NCBI GenBank assembly: GCA_017428525.1
Contig: JAFRQQ010000009.1
Coordinates: 1-64,000, forward strand
From: Clostridia bacterium
GTDB taxonomy: Bacteria > Bacillota > Clostridia > Oscillospirales > Acutalibacteraceae
Direction: 5' to 3'
DNA length: 64,000 bases
In this document: in pieces, positions 25,398 through 34,564 of the stretch
Position numbering within the stretch: the first letter of the stretch is position 1
Layout: each line of letters starts with the position of its first letter
Program-made: the position numbers and the translations under genes
Notes under the pieces: generated by a model
The model's database searches: none
What the model saw: only the letters and a program-made list of their open reading frames with translations
What the model was told of the DNA's origin: nothing

Positions 25398-26843
25398 ATG
25401 TATCGTTTTCTGGATGAGAATTACAACACCGTTGCCGGGCGCGAACCGCAGGCCGTGCTGCGGCAGTTTGCGGCGCTCTCCTGCGTGCCGCGCGGGTCGC
25501 ATCATACCGATCAGGTCGCGGACTATTGCGCGGAATTTGCCCGTGCGCGCGGACTGCATTATGTGAAGGACGCCGTCGGCAACGTCGTGATTTATCAGCC
25601 CGGCAGCCCCGGCCGCGAAAATGAACCGCCGGTGATCCTGCAGGGGCATACGGATATGGTGATCGACCGCGACGCCGGCTGCGGCGAAACGATGGAGGTC
25701 GACGGCGTGCGCCTGAAAACCGACGGCGACTGGCTGACCGCCGACGGCACGACCCTCGGCGGCGACGACGGCATCGCGGTCGCGCTGTGCCTGGCCGTGC
25801 TCGACGATCCGACGCTGTCGCACCCGCCGCTGGAGGTGGTGCTCACGGTCGACGAGGAGGTCGGCATGGACGGCGCGCGCGCGCTGGATCCCGCCTTGCT
25901 TTCCGGCAGACGGATGCTCAATATGGACGCCGAGGCCGAAGGGACGCTCTGGGTCAGCTGCACGGGCGGCGCGCGGATCGATCTAGCGCTGGACGCGGAA
26001 ACCGCGCCCGCCGACGGCAGCGCCTGCAGGATTTGCCTGTCCGGCTTTCACGGCGGCCATTCCGGCGCGGAGATCCATAAACACTACGCGAACGCGATCC
26101 ACCGGCTGACGGAGATCCTGTCACAGCTCGACGGCGTGCGGCTGATTTCCGTTTGCGGCGGCTCGGCGGACAACGCGATCCCGCGCGAGGCGGCGGCTGA
26201 GATCCTGACCGCTGCGCCCCTCGATCCGTTCTTCGCGGAAAAATGGACGGCGCAGCTGCGGCAAAGCTGCCCGCGCGACCCCGATCTGCGCGTGGAGCTT
26301 CTGCCGATCGACTGCCCGCAAACCGCGTGGACGGCGGCGGCGACGGCGAACGCCCTGCGCATGCTCAACGCGCTGCCCGACGGCGTGATCGCCATGAGCA
26401 AGGCGCTGCCCGGCCTTGTGGAAACCTCGCTGAATCTCGGCCTGCTGCACGCGGACGCAGACGGCCTTGTCGCAACGCTCTCGGTGCGCAGCAGCGTCAA
26501 CGCCGAGCGCGAGGCGATGCAGGCGCGCCTGCATGCAATTGCCGACGCCGCCGGGGCGTCCTTCACCCTGCGCAGCCCGTATCCCGCCTGGGAATACCGT
26601 GCGGAATCGCCCCTGCGCGACTGCATGAAGCGCGTTTATACGGAGCTGTTCGGCAAACCGCCCGTCGTGACGGCGATTCATGCCGGGCTCGAATGCGGCA
26701 TCCTCAGCGGAAAGCTGCCCGGGCTCGACTGCGTTTCCTTCGGCCCGGATCTGCTTGAAATTCACACCCCGCGCGAGCGCTTGTCGCTGCCCTCCACGCA
26801 GAGAACGTGGCAGTTTCTGTGCGCGGTGCTCGCCGCTTTATAA
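25398..26843 (+). CDS. pepD: beta-Ala-His dipeptidase (aminoacyl-histidine dipeptidase)
   Basis: An M20C zinc peptidase of 481 residues that hydrolyses Xaa-His dipeptides in the cytoplasm. Zinc-site motifs in order: GHTDMV (H), GGDDGIAVA (bridging D), TVDEEVGMDGA (catalytic E and ligand E), NMDAEAEG (D), and AIHAGLECG near the C-terminus (H). The dimerisation lid follows SGFHGGHSGAEI. AAAGGAG precedes the ATG. Its last 140 bp overlap the 3' end of the convergent flippase gene. Confidence 0.94.
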   Translation: MYRFLDENYNTVAGREPQAVLRQFAALSCVPRGSHHTDQVADYCAEFARARGLHYVKDAVGNVVIYQPGSPGRENEPPVILQGHTDMVIDRDAGCGETMEVDGVRLKTDGDWLTADGTTLGGDDGIAVALCLAVLDDPTLSHPPLEVVLTVDEEVGMDGARALDPALLSGRRMLNMDAEAEGTLWVSCTGGARIDLALDAETAPADGSACRICLSGFHGGHSGAEIHKHYANAIHRLTEILSQLDGVRLISVCGGSADNAIPREAAAEILTAAPLDPFFAEKWTAQLRQSCPRDPDLRVELLPIDCPQTAWTAAATANALRMLNALPDGVIAMSKALPGLVETSLNLGLLHADADGLVATLSVRSSVNAEREAMQARLHAIADAAGASFTLRSPYPAWEYRAESPLRDCMKRVYTELFGKPPVVTAIHAGLECGILSGKLPGLDCVSFGPDLLEIHTPRERLSLPSTQRTWQFLCAVLAAL

Positions 26844-28176
26844 GCCGAGAAAACCACGGCACGTCGCAGACCGTGATCAGTCTGCGAAAGCTCAGATAGA
26901 AGTTGAAAAGCTCGCTGAGATAGAGGATCAGCAGATAGCCCTTGACCGCGCTGACCGGCAGCAGCAGCCACACGAGCAGCACGCACAGGGCGGAATCGAT
27001 GATGTTGTAGCGCATCGAGGCGACCTGCTCGTCGAGCCCTTTGAGCATGCCGTCCGTGACGTTGTCCATATACATCAGCGGGATCAGCGGCGCGAGGATG
27101 CGCAGATAGCCGACCGCCTCCCGCGTGCCGTAAATCAGATTTGATATCACCGGCGCCGCCGCCGCGATGCCCGCCGCGCTGCAAAGCGAAAAAAGCAGCG
27201 TCCGGCGCAGACAGCGCGTCACCGTGCGGCTGACGGCGGTCCGGTCGCCGCAGGCCCGCTGCCGCGCGAGCGTTGGCACGAGCATGGCCGAGAGCGAATT
27301 GACGATCGCCGCGGGATAGAGCAGCACCGGCAGCACGACCGCGTGAATCGCGCCGTAGGCCGCCAGCGCTTGCGCACTGCCCGCGCCGGATTTCTGCAGA
27401 CTTTTCGGGATCAGCAGATGCTCTGCGGTCAGCAGCAGACTGCGCGCGCAGGTGCCCGCCGCGTCCGGCAGCGCCACGCGCAGCATCCGCCCGAGCCTGA
27501 CGCGCGGCAAATCCGTTTTCGGCGGCTGCGTAAAGCGTTTGAGCGCGGCGGTCATCAGAAACGAGAGCATCTCCGCGAGCGTCGTGCCCGTCACAACGGC
27601 AAGGCAGGCGTGCGCCGTGCCGACCGCGGCGTAGCGGTTGATTAGAAGCACCGTGATCCCGATGCCCGCCGCCTGCTCAATGAGTTGCACCCCCGCGTAC
27701 TGCGGCACCTGAGCGCGGCCCGTGAAGTAGCCGCCGAGCGCCGCCGACATGGCCGCAAAGGGCAGGCTCAGCGCGAGAATGCGCAGCGGCCGAGCACCCG
27801 CAGCGTCGCCGAGAAAGCGCAGGGCGGCAATATCCGCGCCCTGAAACAGCACAACGCCCACCGCCGTGCCGCTCCCGAGCGCGTAGAGCAGGCAGCGGCG
27901 GAAGGAGGCGTTCAGATCATGCCTGCCGCCGGCCTCGATTTCCACCGTCACGCGCGTGCAGGCCAGCCGGATGCCGGCGCTCGCGAAGGTGACGGCCAGA
28001 CCGTAGACGGTCATCATCAGCTGATAAAGGCCCATCCCCGCGCTGCCGATGCGGCCGGTGAGAAAGGCGTTGAAGCTCACGGCCGCCGAGCGCATGAGCA
28101 GGTTGACCCCTGTCATGATCAGCGTATCCCGCAGCAGGGGAGAGATCCGGTTTTTCATCGCGCGCAGCTCTATCAT
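26704..28176 (-). CDS. SpoVB/MATE-type polysaccharide flippase with read-through tail
   Basis: About 490 residues with 12-14 hydrophobic helices of the MOP flippase superfamily, resembling SpoVB / PST transporters that move lipid-linked precursors across the membrane (GRIGSAGMGLYQLMMTVYGL, FTGRAQVPQYAGVQLIEQAA, LLILYLSELFNFYLSFRRLI). After the last helix the frame continues for ~45 Arg/Ala-rich residues that are simply the antisense of pepD; the native stop seems lost. The start is unclear: ATG 28,176 and ATG 28,158 both lack a good ribosome site. A cell-wall or exopolysaccharide lipid substrate is an inference. Confidence 0.85.
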   Translation of the reverse strand: MIELRAMKNRISPLLRDTLIMTGVNLLMRSAAVSFNAFLTGRIGSAGMGLYQLMMTVYGLAVTFASAGIRLACTRVTVEIEAGGRHDLNASFRRCLLYALGSGTAVGVVLFQGADIAALRFLGDAAGARPLRILALSLPFAAMSAALGGYFTGRAQVPQYAGVQLIEQAAGIGITVLLINRYAAVGTAHACLAVVTGTTLAEMLSFLMTAALKRFTQPPKTDLPRVRLGRMLRVALPDAAGTCARSLLLTAEHLLIPKSLQKSGAGSAQALAAYGAIHAVVLPVLLYPAAIVNSLSAMLVPTLARQRACGDRTAVSRTVTRCLRRTLLFSLCSAAGIAAAAPVISNLIYGTREAVGYLRILAPLIPLMYMDNVTDGMLKGLDEQVASMRYNIIDSALCVLLVWLLLPVSAVKGYLLILYLSELFNFYLSFRRLITVCDVPWFSRLIKRRAPRTETATFSAWRAATSARAGCEFQADPGRRKRSRARAAFR

Positions 28177-28218
28177 CACTCACCGTTTTCGTTCGAAAAT
28201 GATTTCTGATAAAGGATA

Positions 28219-28247
28219 TTGACATTTAAATGATGTTATGTTAAAAT
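28219..28247 (+). promoter_or_regulatory. promoter of T-box/valS
   Basis: Consensus TTGACA and TAAAAT with a 17-bp spacer. Confidence 0.85.
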
Positions 28248-28253
28248 AGGCAC

Positions 28254-28521
28254 AATATTTTTGAAAAGCCTCGATGGGGAATCGGGCTGGTTCGGGCTTT
28301 CAGAGAGCCGGCGTGTGGTGCGAGCCGGCAGCGCAGAACAGTCTTTCGTCGCCCCGGAGCCGGAGGAAAGAACGCCTTGCCGCCAGTAGACTCCTCCCGT
28401 TTGCCGCGTTAAGGCTTTGGCAGAAATGCCGCAGAGTGGCGTTGCAAAACGCAAGTTGAGTGGTACCGCGGGCCTCATCGCTCGTCTCATGGAGATCAGA
28501 TCTGTGAGACGGGCGTTTTTT
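28254..28521 (+). promoter_or_regulatory. T-box riboswitch controlling valS
   Basis: The leader carries the T-box core GAGTGGTACCGCGGG at 28,458-28,472, which pairs with the CCA end of uncharged tRNA. It is followed by the terminator stem GCTCGTCTCA / TGAGACGGGC (28,480-28,514) and T-run. GC-rich stem I elements lie at about 28,270-28,350. I expect a valine specifier codon from the downstream gene but could not place it with certainty. Uncharged tRNA-Val should favour antitermination. Confidence 0.93.
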
Positions 28522-28556
28522 GTTTCCCGTTTCACGAAAAGGAAAGGATGATTCTC

Positions 28557-31178
28557 ATGGCAAAGGAGCTTGCGAAGCTCTATGATCCCAAAAACGTGGA
28601 GGATCGCATCTATGATTTCTGGCTGGAAAAGAACTATTTCCACGCCAAAAACGATCCGGACAAACAGCCGTATACCATCGTGATCCCGCCGCCGAATATC
28701 ACCGGCCAGCTGCATATGGGCCACGCGCTGGACAATACGCTGCAGGATATCCTGATCCGCTGGCGCCGCATGCAGGGCTTTGATACCCTGTGGCTGCCCG
28801 GCACCGACCACGCCTCCATCGCCACCGAGGCGAAAATCGTGGAGGCCATGCGCAAGGAAGGCCTCTCGAAGGACGACGTCGGGCGCGACGGCTTCCTTGA
28901 GCGCGCGTGGGAGTGGAGAAGACAGTACGGCGGGCGCATCATTGAGCAGCTCAAGAAGCTCGGCTCCTCCTGCGACTGGGCCCGCGAGCGTTTTACGCTG
29001 GACGAAGGCTGCTCCAAGGCCGTGCTCGAGGTGTTCTGCCGCCTTTACGAAAAAGGCCTGATTTACCGCGGCGAGCGCATCATCAACTGGTGCCCGCACT
29101 GCCTGACCTCCATTTCGGACGCCGAGGTGGAATATGAGGACCAGGCCGGTCATTTCTGGCATCTGCGCTATCCCTTCAAGGACGGCAGCGGTTATCTGCA
29201 GCTTGCCACGACCCGCCCGGAAACGCTGCTGGGCGATACCGCCGTGGCAGTCAACCCGAATGATGATCGCTATAAAGATCTGGTCGGCAAGACGCTGATC
29301 CTGCCGATCGTCCACCGTGAGATCCCCGTGATCGCGGACGACTACGTGGAGATGGATTTCGGCACCGGCGTTGTGAAGATCACGCCAGCGCACGACCCGA
29401 ACGACTTCGAGGTCGGCAAGCGCCACGACCTGCCCGTGGTCAACGTCCTCACGCCCGACGCGAAGATCAACGAGGATTATCCGCAGTATGCCGGCATGGA
29501 CCGCTACGAGGCGCGCAAGGCGATCGTGAAGGATCTCGAGGCCGAGGGCGCGCTGGTGAAGATCGAGGATTACAGCCACAACGTGGGCACCTGCTACCGC
29601 TGCGGCACGACGGTCGAGCCGCGCGTGTCGCTGCAGTGGTTCGTCAAGATGGAGCCGCTCGCGGGCCCGGCGATCGAGGCGGTCGAAAACGGCGATATCC
29701 GCTTCATTCCGGACCGCTTCAATAAAAACTATTTCCACTGGATGCGGAATATTCGCGATTGGTGCATTTCCCGTCAGCTCTGGTGGGGTCACCGCATTCC
29801 CGCGTATTACTGTCAGGATTGCGGCGAGATCACCGTGCAGAAGGACGCGCCGGCCTGCTGCCCGAAGTGCGGCGGCAAGGTCGAGCAGGATCCCGACACG
29901 CTCGACACCTGGTTCTCCTCCGCGCTCTGGCCGTTCTCCACGCTCGGCTGGCCGGATGACACCGAGGATCTGCGCCATTATTACCCGACCAGCACGCTGG
30001 TCACGGGCTACGACATCATCACCTTCTGGGTGTCCCGCATGATCTTTTCCGCGCTGGAATACACCGGGCAGAAGCCCTTCAGCGACGTGCTCATTCACGG
30101 TCTTGTGCGCGACGCGCTGGGCCGCAAGATGTCCAAATCCCTGGGCAACGGCATCGATCCGCTGGAGATCATCGATCAGTACGGCGCGGACGCGCTGCGC
30201 CTGACGCTCGCCACGGGCAACAGCCCCGGCAACGACATGCGCTTCTCGGATGAGAAGGTCAGCGCGAGCCGCAACTTTGCCAATAAGATCTGGAACGCCG
30301 CACGGTATATCCTGATGAATATCGACGGCTGCGACGTGCCCTGCGCGCTGCCGGAAACGCTCGCGCTCGAGGATAAATGGGTGGTCAGCCGCTACAACCG
30401 TCTGGTGAAGGAAGTGACCGAGAATCTCGGCAAATTCGAGTTGGGCATCGCGGTTTCCAAGCTCTATGATTTCGTTTGGGATGTGTTCTGCGACTGGTAT
30501 ATCGAGCTGTCGAAGATCCGTCTGCAGCAGGGCGGCGACGCCGCGCAGGACGCAAAGCAGGTGCTCGTTTATATCATGAGCAATACGCTCAAGCTCCTGC
30601 ATCCCTTCATGCCGTTCATCACCGAGGAAATCTGGCAGACCCTGCCGCACGAAGGCGAATCGATCATGATTTCGCCCTGGCCGGTGTTTGATCCCGCCCT
30701 CGATTTCCCGACCGAGGAAGCCGAGATGCAGCGCATCATCACCGCGATCCGCGCGATCCGCAACCGCCGCGCGGAGATGAACGTCGCCCCGTCCAAAAAG
30801 GCGAAGGTGTTCATCGCGACCGCTTATCAGCCGACCTTCGAGCGCGGCGCGATGTTCATGCAGCGCCTTGCGAGCGCCTCCGAGGTGGCCGTGGACGCGA
30901 ATTTCGAGATCGAAGGCGCGGTCTGCATCGTGACGCAGGATGCGAAGATCTTCATCCCGCTGGGCGAGCTGGTCGATCTGGAGGCCGAGCGCGCGCGTCT
31001 GGGCAAGGAGATCGCGAAGGCGCAGTCCGATCTGGAGTTCATCAACAAAAAGCTGCAGAACGAGAGCTTTGTGTCCAAAGCCCCGGCGGCCGTGGTGCAG
31101 GCGCAGCGCGACCAGGCCGAGAAATGCAAGGAAAAGCTGGCCCTGCTCGAGGAGAGCCTCGCCAAGCTGAATGTGTAA
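28557..31178 (+). CDS. valS: valine--tRNA ligase
   Basis: A class Ia synthetase of 873 residues. The HIGH-type motif HMGH is at residues 53-56 within [14 protein letters not shown], the KMSKS loop at 524-528, and the CP1 editing domain includes [13 protein letters not shown]. Zinc-ribbon-like Cys pairs occur around [12 protein letters not shown] and CQDCGE...CPKCGG. The C-terminal arm is the coiled coil [23 protein letters not shown] 28,557 is chosen because GGAAAGG is 9 nt upstream; ATG 28,548 abuts that site. Regulated by the T-box above. Confidence 0.97.
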   Translation: MAKELAKLYDPKNVEDRIYDFWLEKNYFHAKNDPDKQPYTIVIPPPNITGQLHMGHALDNTLQDILIRWRRMQGFDTLWLPGTDHASIATEAKIVEAMRKEGLSKDDVGRDGFLERAWEWRRQYGGRIIEQLKKLGSSCDWARERFTLDEGCSKAVLEVFCRLYEKGLIYRGERIINWCPHCLTSISDAEVEYEDQAGHFWHLRYPFKDGSGYLQLATTRPETLLGDTAVAVNPNDDRYKDLVGKTLILPIVHREIPVIADDYVEMDFGTGVVKITPAHDPNDFEVGKRHDLPVVNVLTPDAKINEDYPQYAGMDRYEARKAIVKDLEAEGALVKIEDYSHNVGTCYRCGTTVEPRVSLQWFVKMEPLAGPAIEAVENGDIRFIPDRFNKNYFHWMRNIRDWCISRQLWWGHRIPAYYCQDCGEITVQKDAPACCPKCGGKVEQDPDTLDTWFSSALWPFSTLGWPDDTEDLRHYYPTSTLVTGYDIITFWVSRMIFSALEYTGQKPFSDVLIHGLVRDALGRKMSKSLGNGIDPLEIIDQYGADALRLTLATGNSPGNDMRFSDEKVSASRNFANKIWNAARYILMNIDGCDVPCALPETLALEDKWVVSRYNRLVKEVTENLGKFELGIAVSKLYDFVWDVFCDWYIELSKIRLQQGGDAAQDAKQVLVYIMSNTLKLLHPFMPFITEEIWQTLPHEGESIMISPWPVFDPALDFPTEEAEMQRIITAIRAIRNRRAEMNVAPSKKAKVFIATAYQPTFERGAMFMQRLASASEVAVDANFEIEGAVCIVTQDAKIFIPLGELVDLEAERARLGKEIAKAQSDLEFINKKLQNESFVSKAPAAVVQAQRDQAEKCKEKLALLEESLAKLNV

Positions 31179-31188
31179 CTAAAAAAGC

Positions 31189-31225
31189 GCGTGCTGCAGG
31201 AGCAATTTTGCAGCACGCCGATTTT
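31189..31225 (+). terminator. terminator of valS
   Basis: A perfect 10-bp stem GCGTGCTGCA / TGCAGCACGC with short T-rich tail. Confidence 0.75.
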
Positions 31226-31700
31226 AATTAGGAATTAGGAATGAGAAATGAGGAATGATCCGTAGGGCACGCATGTATGCGTGCCCTACGGTTGCCGTTG
31301 GTTTGTACGGGATGGTTCGCGGCGTACCGCCGCGTCGGAACGTCGGAACGACGTTCCCTACAAATCGTTTCCAACGGTTTTTGCAGAAAACAGCGGCGAT
31401 GATCTGGGCTCCCTCTGAGAGGGAGCTGTCGAGCGTCAGCGAGACTGAGGGAGTGAACTCGACGCAGAACAACTCCCTCCGTCACGCTTCGCGTGCAACC
31501 TTTCTCGCCTGCCGGTTCGGTCGGTGCTTCCGACTTCGTCGGAGGTCTCCGCCGGAGACCCGCACCCTCAACGAGGGAGGCCATTACTGCGTTGCCGATG
31601 GTTTGTACGGGATGGTTCGCGGCGTACCGCCGCTTCGGAACGTCGGAACGACGTTCCCTACCAAAAACCGCTTCATTCTTTATTTTTCATTCCTATTTAT
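31226..31700. repeat. intergenic repeat cluster with perfect palindrome and direct repeats
   Basis: Holds no supported gene. It begins with AGGAATTAGGAATGAG units, then a palindrome with 14-bp arms at 31,261-31,290 (CGTAGGGCACGCAT on the left). A ~70 bp unit (GTTGCCG...GGTTTGTACGGGATGGTTCG...GACGTTCCCTAC) is present twice, near 31,291-31,365 and 31,591-31,661. Between them lies a CTCCCTCTGAGAGGGAGCTG unit of a type I recall from gut Clostridia intergenic regions. The right end reaches the folC ribosome site. Confidence 0.8.
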
Positions 31701-31722
31701 CATTATTGCAAAGGAAAATCAC

Positions 31723-33012
31723 ATGAACTACGAAGAATCCGTTGCTTATATCCATTCGCTCGAGGCCTTCGGCATCCGGCCGGGGCTTGAGCGTATCGCG
31801 GCGCTGTGCCACGCGCTCGGCGACCCGCAGAAAAGCCTGAAATTCGTTCACGTCGCCGGCACAAACGGCAAGGGCTCCACGTCCACGATGATCGCCGCCG
31901 CGCTGCAGGCCGCGGGCTATACCGTCGGCCTGTTCACCTCGCCCTATGTGATCGATTTCCGCGAGCGTATCCGCGTCAACGGCGAAATGATCCCGCCCGA
32001 GCATCTCGCGGTCTGCATGACCGCCGTGCGTCTGGAAATCGAGCGGCTGGCCGCGCAGGGGATGCAGGTGACCGAATTCGAGGCGGTCACGGCGCTCGCG
32101 TTCCTCTATTTTGCGCTGGCGAAGTGCCGCGTCGTCGTGCTCGAGGTCGGTCTGGGCGGACGCTTTGACGCGACAAACGTGATCGACAAGCCTCTGGTCA
32201 GCGTCATCACGAGCATTTCGCTTGACCACACGGCCGTGCTCGGCGATACGATCGAGCAGATCGCCGCCGAAAAATGCGGCATCATCAAGCCCGGCGGCGT
32301 GACGGTCTGCTACCCGAAACAGCCGCCCGCAGCGCTTGACGTGATCCGCAAAACCTGCGAGGAACGCGGCAATGTGATGATCCTGCCGCCAATTGAATTC
32401 TTGAATATTGAGCGCGCAGATTTGTCCGGCAGCGCGTTTCGCTACCGCGATCTGGAAATCCGTCTGCCGCTGCCCGGCGAGCACATGATCTATAACTGCG
32501 TGACGGCGATCGACGCGCTGTATAATCTGCGCATTTTCGGCATCTGCGCCTTCGACGACGCGATTCGGAAGGGCATTGCGTCCGTCGCCATGCCCGCGCG
32601 CACCGAGGTGATCCGCCGCGACCCGCTGATCCTGCTCGACGGCGGGCACAACGAGGACTGCGCAAACGCCCTGGCCGCAACCTTGCGCACGCAGCTTGCC
32701 GGCCGGCGCATCGTCGCGGTCGTTTCGCTCATGGCGGATAAGGATTACGACGCTTATCTGCAGCGCGTGCTGCCCTTCGTGGCGCAGGTGATCGCAACGC
32801 AGGCGCCCGTGCCCCGCGCGCTGGACGCGCAAGCCCTCGCCGCAGCCGCCGCGCCCTACTGCCCGCAGTGCAGCGCCGTTGCCGACCCGCTCGCCGCCGT
32901 ACAGGCAGGCTTCCGCGCGCTGGAAGGGGACAACGACGTTCTGCTCGTCTGCGGATCGTTTTATCTGGCCGGCGCGGTGCGCGAGGAATTGAAAAATTTG
33001 CAGACCCGCTAA
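31723..33012 (+). CDS. folC: bifunctional folylpolyglutamate synthase / dihydrofolate synthase
   Basis: Adds glutamate to dihydropteroate or folates. A 429-residue Mur-ligase-fold enzyme: P-loop HVAGTNGKGSTSTMIAAAL, LFTSPYVIDFRERI, VGLGGRFDATNVI, SLDHTAVLGDTIEQIAAEK and the C-terminal domain motif LLDGGHNEDCANAL. ATG 31,723 has AAAGGAAAA upstream. A longer frame upstream translates the repeat cluster and was rejected. Confidence 0.95.
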   Translation: MNYEESVAYIHSLEAFGIRPGLERIAALCHALGDPQKSLKFVHVAGTNGKGSTSTMIAAALQAAGYTVGLFTSPYVIDFRERIRVNGEMIPPEHLAVCMTAVRLEIERLAAQGMQVTEFEAVTALAFLYFALAKCRVVVLEVGLGGRFDATNVIDKPLVSVITSISLDHTAVLGDTIEQIAAEKCGIIKPGGVTVCYPKQPPAALDVIRKTCEERGNVMILPPIEFLNIERADLSGSAFRYRDLEIRLPLPGEHMIYNCVTAIDALYNLRIFGICAFDDAIRKGIASVAMPARTEVIRRDPLILLDGGHNEDCANALAATLRTQLAGRRIVAVVSLMADKDYDAYLQRVLPFVAQVIATQAPVPRALDAQALAAAAAPYCPQCSAVADPLAAVQAGFRALEGDNDVLLVCGSFYLAGAVREELKNLQTR

Positions 33013-33034
33013 AATCCAACAGAATCCACGGACA

Positions 33035-33071
33035 GGCTCCTTTATCCTAACCGGTAAGGGAGTCTTTTTTT
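33035..33071 (+). terminator. terminator of folC
   Basis: A 10-bp stem GGCTCCTTTA / TAAGGGAGTC (two wobbles) and seven T, just before the spoIIAA ribosome site. Confidence 0.75.
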
Positions 33072-33087
33072 GCAAAGGAGGATTGCA

Positions 33088-33414
33088 ATGTCGGTCAAAC
33101 TCAGTTCCGCGCCGCAGCGTCTGACGATCGCGCTCGGCGGCGAGGTGGATCATCATACGGCGGCGGCCATGCGGCTGGAAGCGGATGCTGCGATCGAAGC
33201 GAAGCTCGCGCCGAAGGTGCGTCTGGATTTTTGCGACGTGACGTTTATGGACAGCTCCGGCGTCGGCTTTGTGCTCGGGCGGTACCGTCTGGTCAGCAGC
33301 TACGGCGGGCAGGTCGAGGTCACGGGGCTGGAGCCGCGGCTGTATAAAATGATGCGCATGGCCGGGCTCGAACGCTTTGTCACGCTGCGCAAAAAGGAGG
33401 GGAAGTCGAAATGA
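33088..33414 (+). CDS. spoIIAA: anti-sigma F factor antagonist
   Basis: A 108-residue STAS protein. In the family, its dephosphorylated form binds SpoIIAB and releases sigma F in the forespore. The phospho-acceptor is S57 in VTFMDSSGVGFVLGRY. An AAAGGAGG ribosome site is 6 nt upstream. First gene of the conserved spoIIA order and overlapping spoIIAB by 4 nt. No promoter was recognised; a sigma-H promoter is expected. Confidence 0.95.
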   Translation: MSVKLSSAPQRLTIALGGEVDHHTAAAMRLEADAAIEAKLAPKVRLDFCDVTFMDSSGVGFVLGRYRLVSSYGGQVEVTGLEPRLYKMMRMAGLERFVTLRKKEGKSK

Positions 33415-33851
33415 AGCCGATCAACGAAATGAAGCTGCAGTTTCAGAGCCATTCGGTCAACGAGGCCTTTGCGCGCGCGGCCGTGGCGGCCTTTGCCGCG
33501 CAGCTGGACCCGCATATCGAGGAGCTCGCCGACCTGAAAACCGCGGTCAGCGAAGCAGTGACGAACTGCATCGTGCACGCCTATCCGCATTCGGTCGGGG
33601 AGATCACGCTGCGCGCGCAGCTCTTTGCCGACGGGCTGGTCAAGGTGCGCGTGCGCGACCGCGGCGTCGGCATTCCGGATATTAAGCAGGCCATGGAGCC
33701 GCTGTTCACGACCCTCGGCGGCGAGCGCGCCGGGCTGGGATTTGCCGTGATGGAGAGCTTCTGCGACCGCGTGACGGTCACCTCGCGCGTGGGCAAGGGC
33801 ACCTGCGTGACGCTCGTGCGCCGCTTTGACGGGCGCGATGCCGATGGCTGA
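33411..33851 (+). CDS. spoIIAB: anti-sigma F factor / serine kinase
   Basis: A 146-residue GHKL ATPase that holds sigma F inactive and phosphorylates SpoIIAA. The N-box is LKTAVSEAVTNCIVHAYP, G1 is VRDRGVGIPDI and the G2 region is GGERAGLGFAVMESF. It overlaps both neighbours, giving tight stoichiometric coupling. Confidence 0.95.
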   Translation: MKPINEMKLQFQSHSVNEAFARAAVAAFAAQLDPHIEELADLKTAVSEAVTNCIVHAYPHSVGEITLRAQLFADGLVKVRVRDRGVGIPDIKQAMEPLFTTLGGERAGLGFAVMESFCDRVTVTSRVGKGTCVTLVRRFDGRDADG

Positions 33852-34506
33852 CACGCCGGATGCGCGCGGGCGGCGGATCACGGACAACCTCGGGCTGGTG
33901 CACGCCTGCGCCGCGCGGTTTCGCGGGCGGGGCGTGGAGTATGACGATCTCTTTCAGGCGGGCTGCGTGGGGCTCGTGAAGGCCGCGGACCGCTTTGACC
34001 CGGCGCGCGGCTGCGCGTTCTCGACCTACGCCGTGCCGGTGATCCTCGGCGAGATCCGCGCGTTATTCCGGCAGGGCGGGGCGCTCCGGATCGGCCGCAC
34101 GACCCGTGCAAGAGCGCGGGAAGCGATGGCCTGCGCAGGGAAGCTCGCGGACGCTCTCGGCCGGCAGCCGACCGTGACGGAACTTGCGAACGCGCTTGCG
34201 CTTTCCGCAGAGGAAACCGCCGTGCTGGTCAACGCCGCCGTGCCGGTCTGTTCGCTCACGCAAGCCGAAACGCAGCGGGAATTCGATGTCCCGGATGAGA
34301 GTGACGAAGGCCGGCTGACCGCGCGGATCGCCCTGCGGCAGGCGGTGGAAGCGCTGCCTGCGCAGGATCGCGCGCTGCTACGTCTGCGCTACGGGCAGGG
34401 GCTCACGCAGACCGCCGCCGCGCAGCAGCTCGGCATGACGCAGGTGCAGGTTTCGCGGCGGGAAAAACGCATCCTGCAGCAGCTGCGGTCGCGGCTGGAA
34501 GATTGA
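33838..34506 (+). CDS. sigF: RNA polymerase sporulation sigma factor F
   Basis: 222 residues. Region 2: LVHACAARFRGRGVEYDDLF, GCVGLVKAADRFDPARGCAF and STYAVPVILGEIRALFR; a degenerate region 3; region 4.2 HTH TQTAAAQQLGMTQVQVSRRE. Position after spoIIAA-spoIIAB identifies it as sigma F and not sigma G. The start is within the spoIIAB 3' end; ATG 33,838 and 33,844 are both possible and neither has a strong ribosome site, consistent with coupling. Confidence 0.93.
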   Translation: MPMADTPDARGRRITDNLGLVHACAARFRGRGVEYDDLFQAGCVGLVKAADRFDPARGCAFSTYAVPVILGEIRALFRQGGALRIGRTTRARAREAMACAGKLADALGRQPTVTELANALALSAEETAVLVNAAVPVCSLTQAETQREFDVPDESDEGRLTARIALRQAVEALPAQDRALLRLRYGQGLTQTAAAQQLGMTQVQVSRREKRILQQLRSRLED

Positions 34507-34531
34507 CAAATGCCCAAAAAGCGCGTACACT
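34503..34531 (+). promoter_or_regulatory. promoter of DapA-family gene
   Basis: TTGACA overlaps the sigF stop; TACACT is 17 bp downstream. Confidence 0.75.
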
Positions 34532-34564
34532 GTAGATATCGCAATGCGTGGAGGTGCTTTTTCC

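Noticed and set aside
31255..31722. N-terminal extension of folC
   Set aside because: The upstream frame translates the intergenic repeat cluster; the P-loop enzyme begins correctly at 31,723 with its own ribosome site.
33838..34506. Sigma G instead of sigma F
   Set aside because: The gene directly follows and overlaps spoIIAB in the canonical spoIIA operon order.
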